Assembly (NCBI RefSeq): GCF_016124325.1
Contig: NZ_WGNY01000024.1
Location: 1-64,000, forward strand
Direction: 5' to 3'
DNA length: 64,000 bases
DNA from: Phenylobacterium sp.
Lineage (GTDB): Bacteria; Pseudomonadota; Alphaproteobacteria; Caulobacterales; Caulobacteraceae
In this document: positions 1 to 12,055 of the stretch, piece after piece
Position numbering within the stretch: position 1 is the stretch's first letter
Layout of the letters: the number at the start of each line of letters is the position of its first letter
Translations under genes and position numbers: made by a program
The notes under the pieces: generated by a model
Databases searched by the model: none
The model's input: the letters and a program-made list of their open reading frames with translations, nothing else
What the model was told of the DNA's origin: nothing

Positions 1-777
1 GATCTTCGCCCGGGCCGCCAGCAGCGCATCGATCTCGATGTCGATGTTCAGCGGGAAGTGCGGCACGTCGCGGAAGCTGTCGGTCATCCGCCGCGCCACG
101 GTCTTCCTCATGCCGTCCAGCGGGATCAGGTCGTAGCTGCCCGGGGCTATGCCCATCTGCTCCAGGCTCTGGGCCTGGCGCGGGGCCGCGGCCGGAGCGG
201 CGCCGGCCGACGCCGGCGCGGGCTTGGCCTGGCCGGGCTTGGCGGCCTCGATGTCGACCTTGACGATGCGCCCGTGCGGGCCAGAGCCCGCGATCGCCGA
301 AAGGTCGATCCCCTTCTGCTCGGCCAGCCGCCTGGCCAGCGGCGAGGCGAAGATGCGGGCGCCTTGGGCTCCTCCCCCGCTCGCGGGGGAGGAGGACCGC
401 GAAGCGGTGGTGGGGGCGGCCGCCGGAGCCGCGCCCCCTCCGTCGCCCCGGACCGGGTCCGGGACGCCACCTCCCCCGCTCGCGGGGGAGGAGCTGGGCG
501 CTTCGGCCGGCTTCGGCGGCGGCGGAGCAGCGGCGCCGTCCTCGCCGGACAGCCGGGCGATGGGCGCGTTGACCTTCACGCCTTCGGTCCCTTCCGGCAC
601 CAGGATCTCCTCGACCACGCCCTCGTCGACGGCCTCGACCTCCATGGTGGCCTTGTCGGTCTCGATCTCGGCGATCACGTCACCGGAGACGACCTTGTCG
701 CCCTTCTTCACGTGCCACTTCGCCAGCGTGCCCTCCTCCATGGTGGGCGAGAGCGCCGGCATGAGGATGTCGGTCAT
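1..777 (-). CDS. pdhC: Pyruvate dehydrogenase E2, dihydrolipoamide acetyltransferase (partial)
   Basis: E2 core of the cytoplasmic pyruvate dehydrogenase complex, transferring acetyl groups from lipoamide to CoA. The 259 visible N-terminal codons hold a lipoyl domain (about 1-80; lipoyl-lysine K42 in ETDKATME), a long Ala/Pro/Gly/Ser linker (about 81-139), a peripheral-subunit-binding domain (from about 140, [20 protein letters not shown]) and the start of the catalytic domain. The gene runs off the left edge, so the HxxxD active site is not seen. The ATG overlaps the stop of the upstream GFA gene (ATGA), implying translational coupling. The linker carries two inverted copies of a palindromic repeat, described separately. 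Confidence 0.96.
   Translation of the reverse strand, partial: MTDILMPALSPTMEEGTLAKWHVKKGDKVVSGDVIAEIETDKATMEVEAVDEGVVEEILVPEGTEGVKVNAPIARLSGEDGAAAPPPPKPAEAPSSSPASGGGGVPDPVRGDGGGAAPAAAPTTASRSSSPASGGGAQGARIFASPLARRLAEQKGIDLSAIAGSGPHGRIVKVDIEAAKPGQAKPAPASAGAAPAAAPRQAQSLEQMGIAPGSYDLIPLDGMRKTVARRMTDSFRDVPHFPLNIDIEIDALLAARAKI
369..493. repeat. Pair of inverted palindromic repeat elements inside the pdhC linker
   Basis: The first copy centres on a perfect palindrome with 12-bp arms CTCCTCCCCCGC / GCGGGGGAGGAG (369-380, 383-394), followed by a small hairpin ACCGC-GAA-GCGGT (396-408). The second, in opposite orientation, has 10-bp arms CCTCCCCCGC / GCGGGGGAGG (470-479, 482-491) with an adjacent CCGGAC-CGG-GTCCGG hairpin. 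Both are read in frame: each palindrome encodes SSSPASGGG (E2 residues 95-103 and 128-136). The layout resembles dispersed intergenic palindromic elements of high-GC alphaproteobacteria, but here it is coding. Confidence 0.8.
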
Positions 778-1178
778 GCGCTTTCCTTGGAGAGGTGGGC
801 CAGGGTGTGCCCGTGGGCTTCCCAGTTCTGGCCGTCGAAAGCCTCGATTTCGAAAGTCAGGCCGTCGGCCTCGTCGAGGCAGCGGGCGTTGACGCTCCAG
901 CCGTCGGGGTTGGAGCGCGGCCGGTAGAAGCTCTTCACGCCGCAGACGCTGCAGAACAGGTGCTTCGCGACGCCGGTGTTGAACGTGTACTCGGTGAGCC
1001 GGCCTTCGCCCTGGACGATGCGGAAGCGGCTCTCGGGCACGATCACGTGGATGAAGCCCACCTTCTGGCACATCGAGCAGTTGCAGCTCTGGGCCTCCAC
1101 CGTCGCCGGCAGGGCCGCCTCGAAGCGCACGGCCCCGCAGTGACAGCCGCCGCCGCGCCAGGTGTGGGCCTCAGTCAC
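774..1178 (-). CDS. GFA/CENP-V-type zinc-binding protein
   Basis: A 134-residue protein of the Gfa superfamily (glutathione-dependent formaldehyde-activating enzyme-like; Mss4-like fold). Zinc-ligand cysteines are visible: C12 and C14 in GGCHCGAV, C32/C34/C37 in CNCSMC, and C76/C79 in FCSVCG. Few members have a known reaction, so the substrate cannot be named. The GTG start overlaps the pdhB stop (GTGA) and its stop overlaps the pdhC start (ATGA), so it is embedded in the pdh operon and should be co-translated with E1-beta and E2. A longer in-frame extension upstream exists but would run inside pdhB, so the GTG at 1178 is chosen. Confidence 0.85.
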   Translation of the reverse strand: MTEAHTWRGGGCHCGAVRFEAALPATVEAQSCNCSMCQKVGFIHVIVPESRFRIVQGEGRLTEYTFNTGVAKHLFCSVCGVKSFYRPRSNPDGWSVNARCLDEADGLTFEIEAFDGQNWEAHGHTLAHLSKESA

Positions 1179-2554
1179 TTGTAGCTCACGGCCTTGGCCG
1201 CCTTCACGATGCGGTCCACCGAGGGCAGCGACAGCGCCTCCAGGTTGGCGGCGTAGGGAAGCGGCACGTCCTCCTGGTGGACGCGCATGGGCGGCGCGTC
1301 GAGCCAGTCGAAGGCGAGTTCCGTCACCTTGGCGCAGACTTCGCCGCCCACGCCCATGGGGCCCCAGCCTTCCTCGACGGTGACGAGGCGGTTGGTCTTC
1401 TTCACGCTCTCGACGACGGTGTCGATGTCCATCGGCCGGATGGTGCGCAGGTCGACCACCTCGGCCTCGATGCCGTCCTTGGCCAGTTCCTCGGCGGCCT
1501 GCAGGCACAGGCCCACCATGCGGGAATAGGCCACCAGGGTGACGCCCGAGCCCTCGCGGCGGACCTTGGCCTTGCCGATCGGCACGACCCAGTCGATGTC
1601 CTCCGGCACGTCGAACTCCTGGCCGTAGAGCATCTCGTGCTCCAGGAAGACCACGGGGTTCGGGTCGCGGATGGCGGCCTTCAGCAGGCCCTTGGCGTCG
1701 GCGGCGTCGTAGGGCGCGATCACCTTCAGGCCCGGCACGTGACCGTACCAGGAGGCGTAGTCCTGGCTGTGCTGGGCCGCCACCCGGGCGGCCGCGCCGT
1801 TGGGCCCTCGGAAAACCATGGACGCCTTGATCTGCCCGCCCGACATATAGAGCGTCTTCGCGGCGGAATTGATAATATGATCAATGGCCTGCATCGCGAA
1901 GTTGAACGTCATGAACTCGACGATGGGCTTCAGACCCGCCATCGCCGCGCCCGTGCCCAGGCCCGCGAAGCCGTATTCGGTGATCGGGGTGTCGATCACC
2001 CGCTTGGGGCCGAACTCGTCCAGCAGGCCGCGGCTGACCTTGTAGGCGCCTTGGTACTGGGCCACCTCCTCGCCCATCAGGAAGACGGCGTCGTCGCGCC
2101 GCATCTCCTCGGCCATGGCGTCGCGCAGGGCGTCGCGGACGGTCTGCTTCACCAGCTTCACGCCCTCGGGCAGTTCCGGGTCCTTCAGGGCGGGCGCCGG
2201 GGCGGGTTTGGCCGGCTCGGGTGCGCGCACGGGGTCGCCCTTGGCCTCCGCGCGGGATGCGGGCTCGGGCGCCGGCTCGGCCTTCGGGGCCGGCGGCGCA
2301 GGCGCAGCCGCCCCGCCCTCCCCGTCCAGGCGCGCGATCGGCGTGTTGACCTTCACCTCCTCGGAGCCTTCCGGCACGAGGATCTCGGCGATCACGCCCT
2401 CGTCGACGGCTTCGACCTCCATGGTGGCCTTGTCGGTCTCGATCTCGGCGATCACGTCGCCCGAGCTGACCTTGTCGCCCACCTTCACGTGCCATTTGGC
2501 CAGCGTGCCCTCTTCCATGGTGGGCGAGAGCGCCGGCATCAGGATGTCGGTCAC
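1175..2554 (-). CDS. pdhB: Pyruvate dehydrogenase E1 beta subunit with N-terminal lipoyl domain
   Basis: Beta subunit (459 aa) of the thiamine-diphosphate-dependent E1 that decarboxylates pyruvate. Residues 1-80 form a lipoyl domain (K42) almost identical to that of pdhC; an Ala/Pro/Glu linker follows to about 130, then the transketolase pyrimidine-binding and C-terminal domains (start near [20 protein letters not shown]). A lipoylated E1-beta is a known alphaproteobacterial arrangement. The start is GTG, overlapping the pdhA stop (GTGA). About 330 residues without the lipoyl arm match the usual E1-beta length. Confidence 0.97.
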   Translation of the reverse strand: MTDILMPALSPTMEEGTLAKWHVKVGDKVSSGDVIAEIETDKATMEVEAVDEGVIAEILVPEGSEEVKVNTPIARLDGEGGAAAPAPPAPKAEPAPEPASRAEAKGDPVRAPEPAKPAPAPALKDPELPEGVKLVKQTVRDALRDAMAEEMRRDDAVFLMGEEVAQYQGAYKVSRGLLDEFGPKRVIDTPITEYGFAGLGTGAAMAGLKPIVEFMTFNFAMQAIDHIINSAAKTLYMSGGQIKASMVFRGPNGAAARVAAQHSQDYASWYGHVPGLKVIAPYDAADAKGLLKAAIRDPNPVVFLEHEMLYGQEFDVPEDIDWVVPIGKAKVRREGSGVTLVAYSRMVGLCLQAAEELAKDGIEAEVVDLRTIRPMDIDTVVESVKKTNRLVTVEEGWGPMGVGGEVCAKVTELAFDWLDAPPMRVHQEDVPLPYAANLEALSLPSVDRIVKAAKAVSYK

Positions 2555-3594
2555 GCCTGCGCCTCCGTGTAGACGTCGGTGTAGAGCTCGGAGGGCTCGG
2601 GCTCGGGGCTGGTGCGGGCGAACTCGGCGGCGTCGGCGACGATGCGCTTGACCTCGGCGTCGATGGCCTTCAGCGCGGCCTCGTCGGCCCAGCCGTTCTT
2701 CTCCAGCATCTGCTCGACATGCTCGATGGGGTCGCGGGTCTTGCGGACCTCGTCGACCTCCTCACGCGTCCGGTACTTGGCCGGGTCGCTCATGGAGTGC
2801 CCGCGATAGCGGTAGGTCTTCATCTCGAGGATGTAGGGCCCCTTGCCCGAACGGGCGTGTTCGGCGGCTTCCTCGGCGGCGGCCTTCACGGCCAGCACGT
2901 CCATGCCGTCGACCTCGGCGCCGGGAATCCCGAAGGACGCGCCGCGCCGGTAGAGATGGGTCTCGGCCGAGGACCGCGTGATCGCGGTGCCCATGGCGTA
3001 TTGGTTGTTCTCGATGACGTAGACCACCGGCAGCTTCCACAGCTCGGCCATGTTGAAGGCCTCGTAGACCTGCCCCTGGTTGGCCGCGCCGTCGCCGAAG
3101 AAGGCGAAGGCCACCTTGCCGTCCTCGCGGTACCAGTTGGCCAGGGCCAGCCCGGTGCCCAGCGGCACCTGGGCCCCCACGATGCCGTGGCCGCCGTAGA
3201 AGGCCGATTCGGTGGAGAACATGTGCATCGAGCCGCCCTTGCCCCTCGACGACCCGCCGATCCGGCCCGTGAGCTCGGCCATGACCTCCTTGGGATCCAT
3301 GCCGCAGACCAGCATATGGCCGTGGTCGCGGTAGCCCGTGATGATCTGGTCGCCGGGCCGCTTGGCGGCCTCGACGCCCACGGCGATGGCCTCCTGGCCG
3401 ATGTAGAGGTGGCAGAAGCCGCCGATCAGGCCCATGCCGTAGAGCTGGCCGGCGCGCTCCTCGAAGCGCCGCACCAGGAGCATGGCCCGGTAATACTTCA
3501 GCAGCTCGTCCTTGCCGCCCGCGGCCTTGCCCGAGGGCGCCCCCGCGCCATTGGCCTTTCGCCGACCGGTCGTGCCGGTCTGCCCGCGCGCCAT
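2551..3594 (-). CDS. pdhA: Pyruvate dehydrogenase E1 alpha subunit
   Basis: Alpha subunit (347 aa) of E1; binds thiamine diphosphate and performs the first decarboxylation step with PdhB. The ThDP motif [15 protein letters not shown]...ENN is intact, as is the phosphorylation-loop-like [14 protein letters not shown]. The N-terminal 28 residues are a basic, low-complexity extension (K/G/A-rich). It is first of the four-gene pdhA-pdhB-GFA-pdhC operon, 47 nt after ftsB. The short gap to ftsB holds a small UUCG-type hairpin (CCGC-TTCG-GCGG on this strand, 3629-3640) that may slow but need not end transcription. Confidence 0.97.
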   Translation of the reverse strand: MARGQTGTTGRRKANGAGAPSGKAAGGKDELLKYYRAMLLVRRFEERAGQLYGMGLIGGFCHLYIGQEAIAVGVEAAKRPGDQIITGYRDHGHMLVCGMDPKEVMAELTGRIGGSSRGKGGSMHMFSTESAFYGGHGIVGAQVPLGTGLALANWYREDGKVAFAFFGDGAANQGQVYEAFNMAELWKLPVVYVIENNQYAMGTAITRSSAETHLYRRGASFGIPGAEVDGMDVLAVKAAAEEAAEHARSGKGPYILEMKTYRYRGHSMSDPAKYRTREEVDEVRKTRDPIEHVEQMLEKNGWADEAALKAIDAEVKRIVADAAEFARTSPEPEPSELYTDVYTEAQA

Positions 3595-3641
3595 GCGTCA
3601 CTCCGTGATCTGGTGAACCCTTTTAGAACCGCCGAAGCGGC

Positions 3642-3938
3642 CTAAGGCTGCATCCGGATCACATAATCCCTTGGGTCGGCGAAGCCTAGAAGGGACCGGG
3701 CCCTTTCCTCCAGGAGATCGGCGGAAAGGCTGGTGTCGCGCAACAGACGGGCGCGAACCTCGAGGTCCTGCCTCTGGGCGGTAAGCCGGGTCAGTTCCGC
3801 CCGCTTGGCCATCAGAGTCGCGTCTCGTTCGCCCGACGACAGCAGTCCGCCGTCGCCGGTGAACGCGTGGAAGCCGAAATAGAAGATCAGCAGGGCCAGC
3901 GCGGCGGTCGACAGATAGGGGCGCAGGCGAGCGAACAC
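3642..3938 (-). CDS. ftsB: FtsB/DivIC-family septum formation initiator
   Basis: A 98-aa bitopic membrane protein of the divisome FtsQLB subcomplex. One transmembrane segment (about 8-27, STAALALLIFYFGFHAF) is followed by a coiled coil (about 36-72) and a short globular tail ending ADPRDYVIRMQP, the usual FtsB plan. The start is GTG, with GGGA about 6 nt upstream. The position between eno and pdhA is standard in Caulobacter relatives. A CtrA-like site lies about 45 nt upstream, consistent with cell-cycle control. Confidence 0.9.
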   Translation of the reverse strand: MFARLRPYLSTAALALLIFYFGFHAFTGDGGLLSSGERDATLMAKRAELTRLTAQRQDLEVRARLLRDTSLSADLLEERARSLLGFADPRDYVIRMQP

Positions 3939-3982
3939 GGCGAATCCCGGATGGGTGAGCTTCCGTTGTCGCCGCCCGATGA

Positions 3983-3997
3983 TTAACGCGCCGCTAA
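3983..3997 (-). promoter_or_regulatory. Candidate CtrA-type site upstream of ftsB
   Basis: TTAA-CGCGCCG-CTAA reads on the plus strand: two half-sites separated by 7 nt, one base off the CtrA consensus TTAA-N7-TTAA. It lies in the only non-coding space between eno and ftsB (3939-4011), where an ftsB promoter is expected. Control by CtrA is inferred from the motif alone. Confidence 0.35.
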
Positions 3998-4011
3998 CCC
4001 TGTCGGGAGGC

Positions 4012-6170
<2,159 letters not shown>

Positions 6171-6171
6171 A

Positions 6172-7593
6172 TCAGGCGGCGAACCGGCCCCAGGGCCCCA
6201 CGATCGCCACCGTCATGCCGGGCTCGTAGACGTTGACGAAGAGCGTGGACCCGTCCGGAGAGAAGCAGGCGCCGGCCAGTTCGGTGTTGGCGCCCACGTC
6301 GCTGCGGCCCGGCTGGGCCTGCCGGCCCATGGTGTAGACCTTGCCCTCGGGCGTCACGCCCTTGAGGTAGTTGACGCCGCCGGGCTCGGCCTTGTCCTCG
6401 CAGACCATCAGGTGGCCCCAGGGCGCGACCGAGAGGTTGTCGCACATGTTCATGAGCCGCCGGTCGGCCGACTCGACGAAGAGCTGCAGGCGGCCGGGCT
6501 CGTCCGTCTCGCGCGCGTCGCCCTCGAAGCGGCTGGGGCGATAGCGCATGATCTGGCCGAAGCGGGCCGGGCCGCCGCTGGTGCAGGTGAAGTAGAGCTC
6601 CCCGCGCCCGAAGAAGACCCCCTCGCCCCGCGCGAACCGCGCGGCGCCGGCGGCCTGGCCGCGGGCCCTGAGGTCGCCGTGCGGATTGTCGACGCCCTCG
6701 AGATCGATCCAGACGGCCTCGCGCCACTGGACCGGGGCCCAGGCCACGGCGTCCCAATTGCGGGCGTCGCCGCCGCCGTCCTTGAACCCCAGCGCCTGGA
6801 GGCGGCCGCCCTGCCCCAGCCTGCGCCGGTCGTTCGGCAGGAAGCGATAGAAAAGCCCATCGCCCTCGTCTTCGGTCAGATAGACGACGCCCGTCGTCGG
6901 ATCGATGCAGGCGGCCTCGTGCCTGAAGCGACCCAGGCCCTTGAGCGGAACGGGCTCCACCACGCCGCGATGGCTCGCCGGCACCTCGAAGACCCAGCCA
7001 TGGTCCTTCTGGCCCCCGGCGCCGCTGATGATCTCCTCGCAGCTCAGCCACGAACCCCAGGGCGTGATCCCGCCGCAGCAATTGGTGGAGGTGCCCGTCA
7101 GGCTGAGGTGGACCGTCTCCAACCGCCGGGCCCTGAGGTCATAGACCATGGTCGTGGTCCCGCCGGGCAGCGCGCGGCCGTCGCCGTAGCGGTCGTAGGC
7201 CAGGCCCGCGTCCAGCTTGCCGGCCAGGCCGTGGCCGACGCCGAAGGGGCCGAAGTCGGCGTCGTAGGCCTTGAGTTCGTGGTTGCGCACCAGGGCCACC
7301 CGGCTTCCGCCGAGCCCGAAGCAGCCCATGCCGTCGGCCTTGCGGGGCGTGACCAGGCCATCGCTCATGGGATCGCCGGCGCGCGAGACGACCGTGTAGG
7401 AGAAGCCCTCCGGCAGGTCGAAGAGGCCGAACGGATCGGTCTTCAGGGGGCCGTAGCCGGCGACCTCGCTGTGGTAGAGGTCGGCCTCGACCTGGGCGTG
7501 GGTGTCGGAGGCCGCGTCGGCAAGGCGCGCAAAGCCGGAAAACGCCGCGCCGGCAGCGGCGGCGGTGATCACGTGGCGGCGGGACAGGGACAT
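6172..7593 (-). CDS. PhoX-family (DUF839) Tat-exported protein
   Basis: A 473-aa protein beginning with a twin-arginine signal (SRRHVITAAAAGAAFSG, about residues 4-20; cleavage near DAASD). The body is the DUF839/PhoX beta-propeller, which in characterised members is a calcium/iron-dependent alkaline phosphatase: NCCGGITPWGSWLSCEE and the Arg/His-rich FRHEAACIDPTTGVVYLTEDE segments are typical. Export to the periplasm is inferred from the signal. Phosphatase activity is likely but not proven, because many DUF839 proteins are uncharacterised. It stands alone, convergent with the crotonase gene. Confidence 0.82.
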   Translation of the reverse strand: MSLSRRHVITAAAAGAAFSGFARLADAASDTHAQVEADLYHSEVAGYGPLKTDPFGLFDLPEGFSYTVVSRAGDPMSDGLVTPRKADGMGCFGLGGSRVALVRNHELKAYDADFGPFGVGHGLAGKLDAGLAYDRYGDGRALPGGTTTMVYDLRARRLETVHLSLTGTSTNCCGGITPWGSWLSCEEIISGAGGQKDHGWVFEVPASHRGVVEPVPLKGLGRFRHEAACIDPTTGVVYLTEDEGDGLFYRFLPNDRRRLGQGGRLQALGFKDGGGDARNWDAVAWAPVQWREAVWIDLEGVDNPHGDLRARGQAAGAARFARGEGVFFGRGELYFTCTSGGPARFGQIMRYRPSRFEGDARETDEPGRLQLFVESADRRLMNMCDNLSVAPWGHLMVCEDKAEPGGVNYLKGVTPEGKVYTMGRQAQPGRSDVGANTELAGACFSPDGSTLFVNVYEPGMTVAIVGPWGRFAA

Positions 7594-7657
7594 GGGCCCT
7601 TAATCCTCATTCGCCATGACCGGATGATGACAGGCGCCGCCTCCCGACGGCGGGCGG

Positions 7658-8059
7658 TCAGGCGGCGAAGGCCTCGGCGACCCGCGCGGTGTCGCAGAAC
7701 TCGCGGAAACCGACGATCACGCCGTCGCGGACGGTCCAGATATGGACCCAGTCGTAATGGATCGTGCGGCGGCTCACCTTGAAGGTCACCGTGGCCGCGC
7801 CTTCGACCACGACGGTCGAGCCGGCTTCATGGAAGCGTTGCGGGGCGAAGCCCTCGAAGGTCTCGGCGGCGTCGAGCGCGTGCAGGAACTCCAGCGCGCC
7901 CTCGCGGCCGCGGCGGACGCCGAAGGTGGGGTGCGCGCCCGGCTGGCCGGCGACTTCCCACACCACGTTCTGGCCAAGGCGTTCCAACAGCCCGGGCGTG
8001 TCGCCGCAGGCAAACGCCGAATAGGCGCCTTGCACGACGGAAAGCGGGTCCAGAGCCAC
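7658..8059 (-). CDS. SnoaL-like / nuclear transport factor 2-fold protein
   Basis: A protein of about 133 aa with the SnoaL-like fold signature (VVQGAYSAFACGD...LLERLGQNVVWEVAG...HYDWVHIWTVRDGVIVGFREFCDT). Such proteins are small-molecule isomerases, hydrolases or unknowns; the substrate cannot be named. The GTG at 8059 is preferred because GGGAGG lies 4 nt upstream; an ATG at 8071 is an alternative. The gene begins just after the rpmF terminator hairpin, so it may rely on read-through or on a promoter within that hairpin region. Confidence 0.75.
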   Translation of the reverse strand: MALDPLSVVQGAYSAFACGDTPGLLERLGQNVVWEVAGQPGAHPTFGVRRGREGALEFLHALDAAETFEGFAPQRFHEAGSTVVVEGAATVTFKVSRRTIHYDWVHIWTVRDGVIVGFREFCDTARVAEAFAA

Positions 8060-8075
8060 GCTGCCTCCCATACGC

Positions 8076-8102
8076 AAAACGCCGGCCGCACGTGGCCGGC
8101 GT
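8076..8102 (-). terminator. Intrinsic terminator after rpmF
   Basis: On the minus strand a 9-bp stem ACGCCGGCC / GGCCGGCGT with a 6-nt loop runs into TTTT. It lies 36 nt past the rpmF stop. Confidence 0.75.
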
Positions 8103-8137
8103 CTCGAATTACGTACCGAACGCGCGCTTGGATGCGT

Positions 8138-8320
8138 TCAGTCTTCCTTGGGGGTCAGAACCTGGCGGCCCTTGTACATGCCCGTCTTGAGATCGACGTG
8201 GTGCGGGCGCTTCAGCTCGCCCGTTTCCTTGTCCTCGTGGAACGCGTTGGCGCTCAGGGCGTGATGCGACCGGCGCATGTTGCGGCGCGACGGCGAGGTT
8301 TTTCGTTTCGGAACGGCCAT
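8138..8320 (-). CDS. rpmF: 50S ribosomal protein L32
   Basis: A 60-aa basic ribosomal protein, full length: [20 protein letters not shown] opens the conserved N-terminus and the tail is [14 protein letters not shown]. The zinc-binding cysteines found in some L32 paralogues are absent, so this is the cysteine-free form. The upstream reading frame continues to 8398 but is not conserved; the ATG at 8320 is the family start. A good promoter (8390-8418) and a terminator (8076-8102) make it a single-gene unit. Confidence 0.97.
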   Translation of the reverse strand: MAVPKRKTSPSRRNMRRSHHALSANAFHEDKETGELKRPHHVDLKTGMYKGRQVLTPKED

Positions 8321-8389
8321 GGAAGTATCTCGAAATGACTGCGGCCGCCTCGGACCCTGCGATCCCTGGGCGGCCGACGTGAGCGCGGG

Positions 8390-8418
8390 CTTATGCATGA
8401 AACCCCGCGCGCGATCAA
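8390..8418 (-). promoter_or_regulatory. rpmF: rpmF promoter
   Basis: On the minus strand TTGATC (8413-8418), a 17-nt spacer, then CATAAG (8390-8395), about 70 nt upstream of the rpmF ATG. Confidence 0.55.
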
Positions 8419-8465
8419 GCTATCTGGGCTAGCTTACAGCGTCAGCGGATAATGGCGGGAACAAA

Positions 8466-8876
8466 ATGCCGCACGAACTGATCTTCGCCCCTATGGGCGT
8501 TCTGGCGCTCCTTACCTTCGTCGTCCTGGGCTTCATTCCGATCCGACGCTTCCGCGCGGTCGGATCGGGCCAGATCGAGGCCGGCGACTTCAAGCTGGGC
8601 GAATCGGCTCGCGTGCCGCCCGAGGTGGCGATTCCCAACCGCAACTACATGAACCTCCTCGAGCTGCCGATGCTCTTCTACGTGGTTGGGCTCATGTACT
8701 ACGTGGCCGACAAGGTGGACGCGGTCGTGCTGACCCTGGCCTGGACCTACGTCGCCCTACGGATCGTCCATTCGGTGATCCACATCGGCTACAACAACGT
8801 CCGCCATCGGCTGATCCCGTTCGCGATCTCGAACTTCTTGCTGATCGCCATCTGGGTGAAATTCTTCATCCCGTAG
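8466..8876 (+). CDS. MAPEG-family membrane protein
   Basis: A 136-aa integral membrane protein with four hydrophobic segments (about 7-27, 67-82, 84-104, 117-135) and the MAPEG core NRNYMNLLELPMLFYVVGLM, corresponding to the conserved N..E.LP.F motif of membrane-associated eicosanoid and glutathione metabolism proteins. Bacterial members may be glutathione-dependent enzymes, but the substrate is unknown. Its last 11 bases overlap the 3' end of the convergent YjbR gene. Confidence 0.82.
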   Translation: MPHELIFAPMGVLALLTFVVLGFIPIRRFRAVGSGQIEAGDFKLGESARVPPEVAIPNRNYMNLLELPMLFYVVGLMYYVADKVDAVVLTLAWTYVALRIVHSVIHIGYNNVRHRLIPFAISNFLLIAIWVKFFIP

Positions 8877-9195
8877 CGCGGACGAGCCGCTTCGGCGCGA
8901 CATTGGCCCAGGCCATGCGCATCAGTCCGGGAAGGCGCTCGGGCGCCAGCTTCTCGAACCACACGAAGGTGGAGCCGTGCTCGCCCCATTTGCCGGGAAC
9001 GGGCTCGATCACCTCTCCATCGGAAAGGTTGAGCTGATCCTCGCGATCCAGCTTCAGCATGATCCGCGGGCGATCGAGGTGGATGGTGCAGAAGATCTTC
9101 CCGTTCACCCGGAACGACGGGATGTCGAAGTGCGCCGCCTCGTAGGCCTCGGGCAGAGCCAGCGCGACCCTGCGGATGTCGTCGTGGGTGAGCAT
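8866..9195 (-). CDS. MmcQ/YjbR-family protein
   Basis: A 109-aa single-domain protein of the MmcQ/YjbR (CyaY-like) family: MLTHDDIRRVALALPEAYE at the N-terminus and KIFCTIHLDRPRIMLKLDRE in the middle are typical. Members are annotated as DNA-binding-like, but the function is not established. It sits 9 nt downstream of pyrG's stop only in space; it reads leftward like pyrG and may be the last gene of a pyrG transcript. Confidence 0.8.
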   Translation of the reverse strand: MLTHDDIRRVALALPEAYEAAHFDIPSFRVNGKIFCTIHLDRPRIMLKLDREDQLNLSDGEVIEPVPGKWGEHGSTFVWFEKLAPERLPGLMRMAWANVAPKRLVRATG

Positions 9196-9204
9196 GGCCC
9201 TACC

Positions 9205-10848
<1,644 letters not shown>

Positions 10849-10904
10849 TCAGATTAGCCGCGATTCGATGACGGCGCGCCGTGTGATTCGCGGAAAATTG
10901 GGGA

Positions 10905-11342
10905 TTACTTCCGGGCGGGCGCCGCGGGAGCCGGTGCGGGCGTCTCGCCGGCGTCGAAACCGAAGGGATTGTTGACGGTCGGCGTCGGGGCCTCCAGCGG
11001 GGCCGGCGCGTTCTGGGCGGGCGCCTGCTGGGCCGGAGCCGGCTGCATTTCCTTGTTGAGTTCCGCCGGATTGATCGCGTCCACCTTCAGCCGGTCGACG
11101 ACCGAGGCCGAACCGCTCTCGCGTCCCGCCACGATGGTCAGCAGCAGGCCGAGCGCGAAGAAGACCGCGCCGAGGATCCAGGTGGTCCGGGTGAGCAGGT
11201 CACCGGCGCCGCGCGCCGTCATGAAGCCCGACGGACCGCCGCCCATGCCGAGCGCGCCGCCTTCGGATCGTTGGAGAAGCACGACCACGATTAGGAAGAA
11301 GGCGACGATGACCTCGATCACCAGCAGCAGATTGAGCAGCAT
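10905..11342 (-). CDS. secG: Preprotein translocase subunit SecG
   Basis: A 145-aa SecYEG accessory subunit. Two transmembrane helices (about 2-22 and 52-71) flank the conserved cytoplasmic loop LLQRSEGGALGMGGGPSGFMTARGAGDLLTR. The last 60 residues are an Ala/Pro/Gln-rich tail (QPAPAQQAPAQNAPAP), as is common in alphaproteobacterial SecG; low-complexity tails here are usually disordered. The gene is first of a probable secG-pyrG unit. Confidence 0.95.
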   Translation of the reverse strand: MLLNLLLVIEVIVAFFLIVVVLLQRSEGGALGMGGGPSGFMTARGAGDLLTRTTWILGAVFFALGLLLTIVAGRESGSASVVDRLKVDAINPAELNKEMQPAPAQQAPAQNAPAPLEAPTPTVNNPFGFDAGETPAPAPAAPARK

Positions 11343-11455
11343 CCAGGCGTCTTTCCGGCATCTTCGGGGGGCCAGTGGGTTCAGGCGGACACACCCGGAG
11401 GAAATAAAGCGGGCGCTCTATCACCGCGACCGCGCCAAGGCCATAGCTAGTGCGC

Positions 11456-11480
11456 CGCACCCCGTCGTCAAAGGGGTGCG
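11456..11480. repeat. Hairpin upstream of the GNAT gene
   Basis: Perfect 8-bp arms CGCACCCC / GGGGTGCG around a 9-nt loop, ending 12 nt before the GNAT ATG. It could act in the 5' leader, but the sequence gives no function. Confidence 0.5.
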
Positions 11481-11491
11481 CGGGGGCGACT

Positions 11492-12031
11492 ATGAACATC
11501 GACTTTCGGCGCCCGCCGATCCTGGAGACCGAGCGGCTCCGGCTGCAGCCGCTCGTGGCGTCGGACGCCGGACACATGTTTCCGTTGATGGGCGACCCCG
11601 AGGTCATGGCCTACTGGGACGTCTCGGAGATCGACGACCCCGACCTGGTGAACGAGATCATCGCCGCCCAGGTGCAGGCCATGGCCGCGGGCCGCGCGCT
11701 GCACTGGGCCATGCGCCGGCTGGCCGACGACACCTTCGTAGGCGCGTGCGACCTCTCGGAGATCGACCGTTGGCACCGGCGCGCGGAGGTTGGGTTCATG
11801 CTGGGGCGCGAGGCGTGGGGCCAGGGCTACGCGCTGGAGGCCATGCGCACCATCGTCGCCTTCGCCGCCAGCGTCGGCCTGCGCCGCCTGACCGCCCGCA
11901 CCCACCTGGGTAACCGCCGGTCGGAGACCCTGCTGGCGAAACTGGGGTTCGAGGAGGAAGGCCTGCTGCGCGGGCACATCCTGCGCGACGGCAAGCGGCG
12001 CGACTGCCACGTCTTCGGTCTTCTGCTCTGA
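11492..12031 (+). CDS. GNAT-family N-acetyltransferase (RimJ/RimL-like)
   Basis: A 179-aa acetyl-CoA-dependent transferase of the RimJ/RimL subgroup: ILETERLRLQPLVASDAGHMFPLMGDPEVMAYWDV at the N-terminus and the acetyl-CoA loop region REAWGQGYALEAMRTIVAFAASVGLRRLTA. NRRSETLLAKLGFEEEG is the conserved C-terminal block. The target may be a ribosomal protein N-terminus or a small amine; unknown here. An ATG at 11492 with G-rich sequence 8-10 nt upstream is chosen over an upstream frame opening at 11450 that lies within the hairpin. Confidence 0.85.
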   Translation: MNIDFRRPPILETERLRLQPLVASDAGHMFPLMGDPEVMAYWDVSEIDDPDLVNEIIAAQVQAMAAGRALHWAMRRLADDTFVGACDLSEIDRWHRRAEVGFMLGREAWGQGYALEAMRTIVAFAASVGLRRLTARTHLGNRRSETLLAKLGFEEEGLLRGHILRDGKRRDCHVFGLLL

Positions 12032-12055
12032 GGCGTGACCACCTATCTGGCTTGC

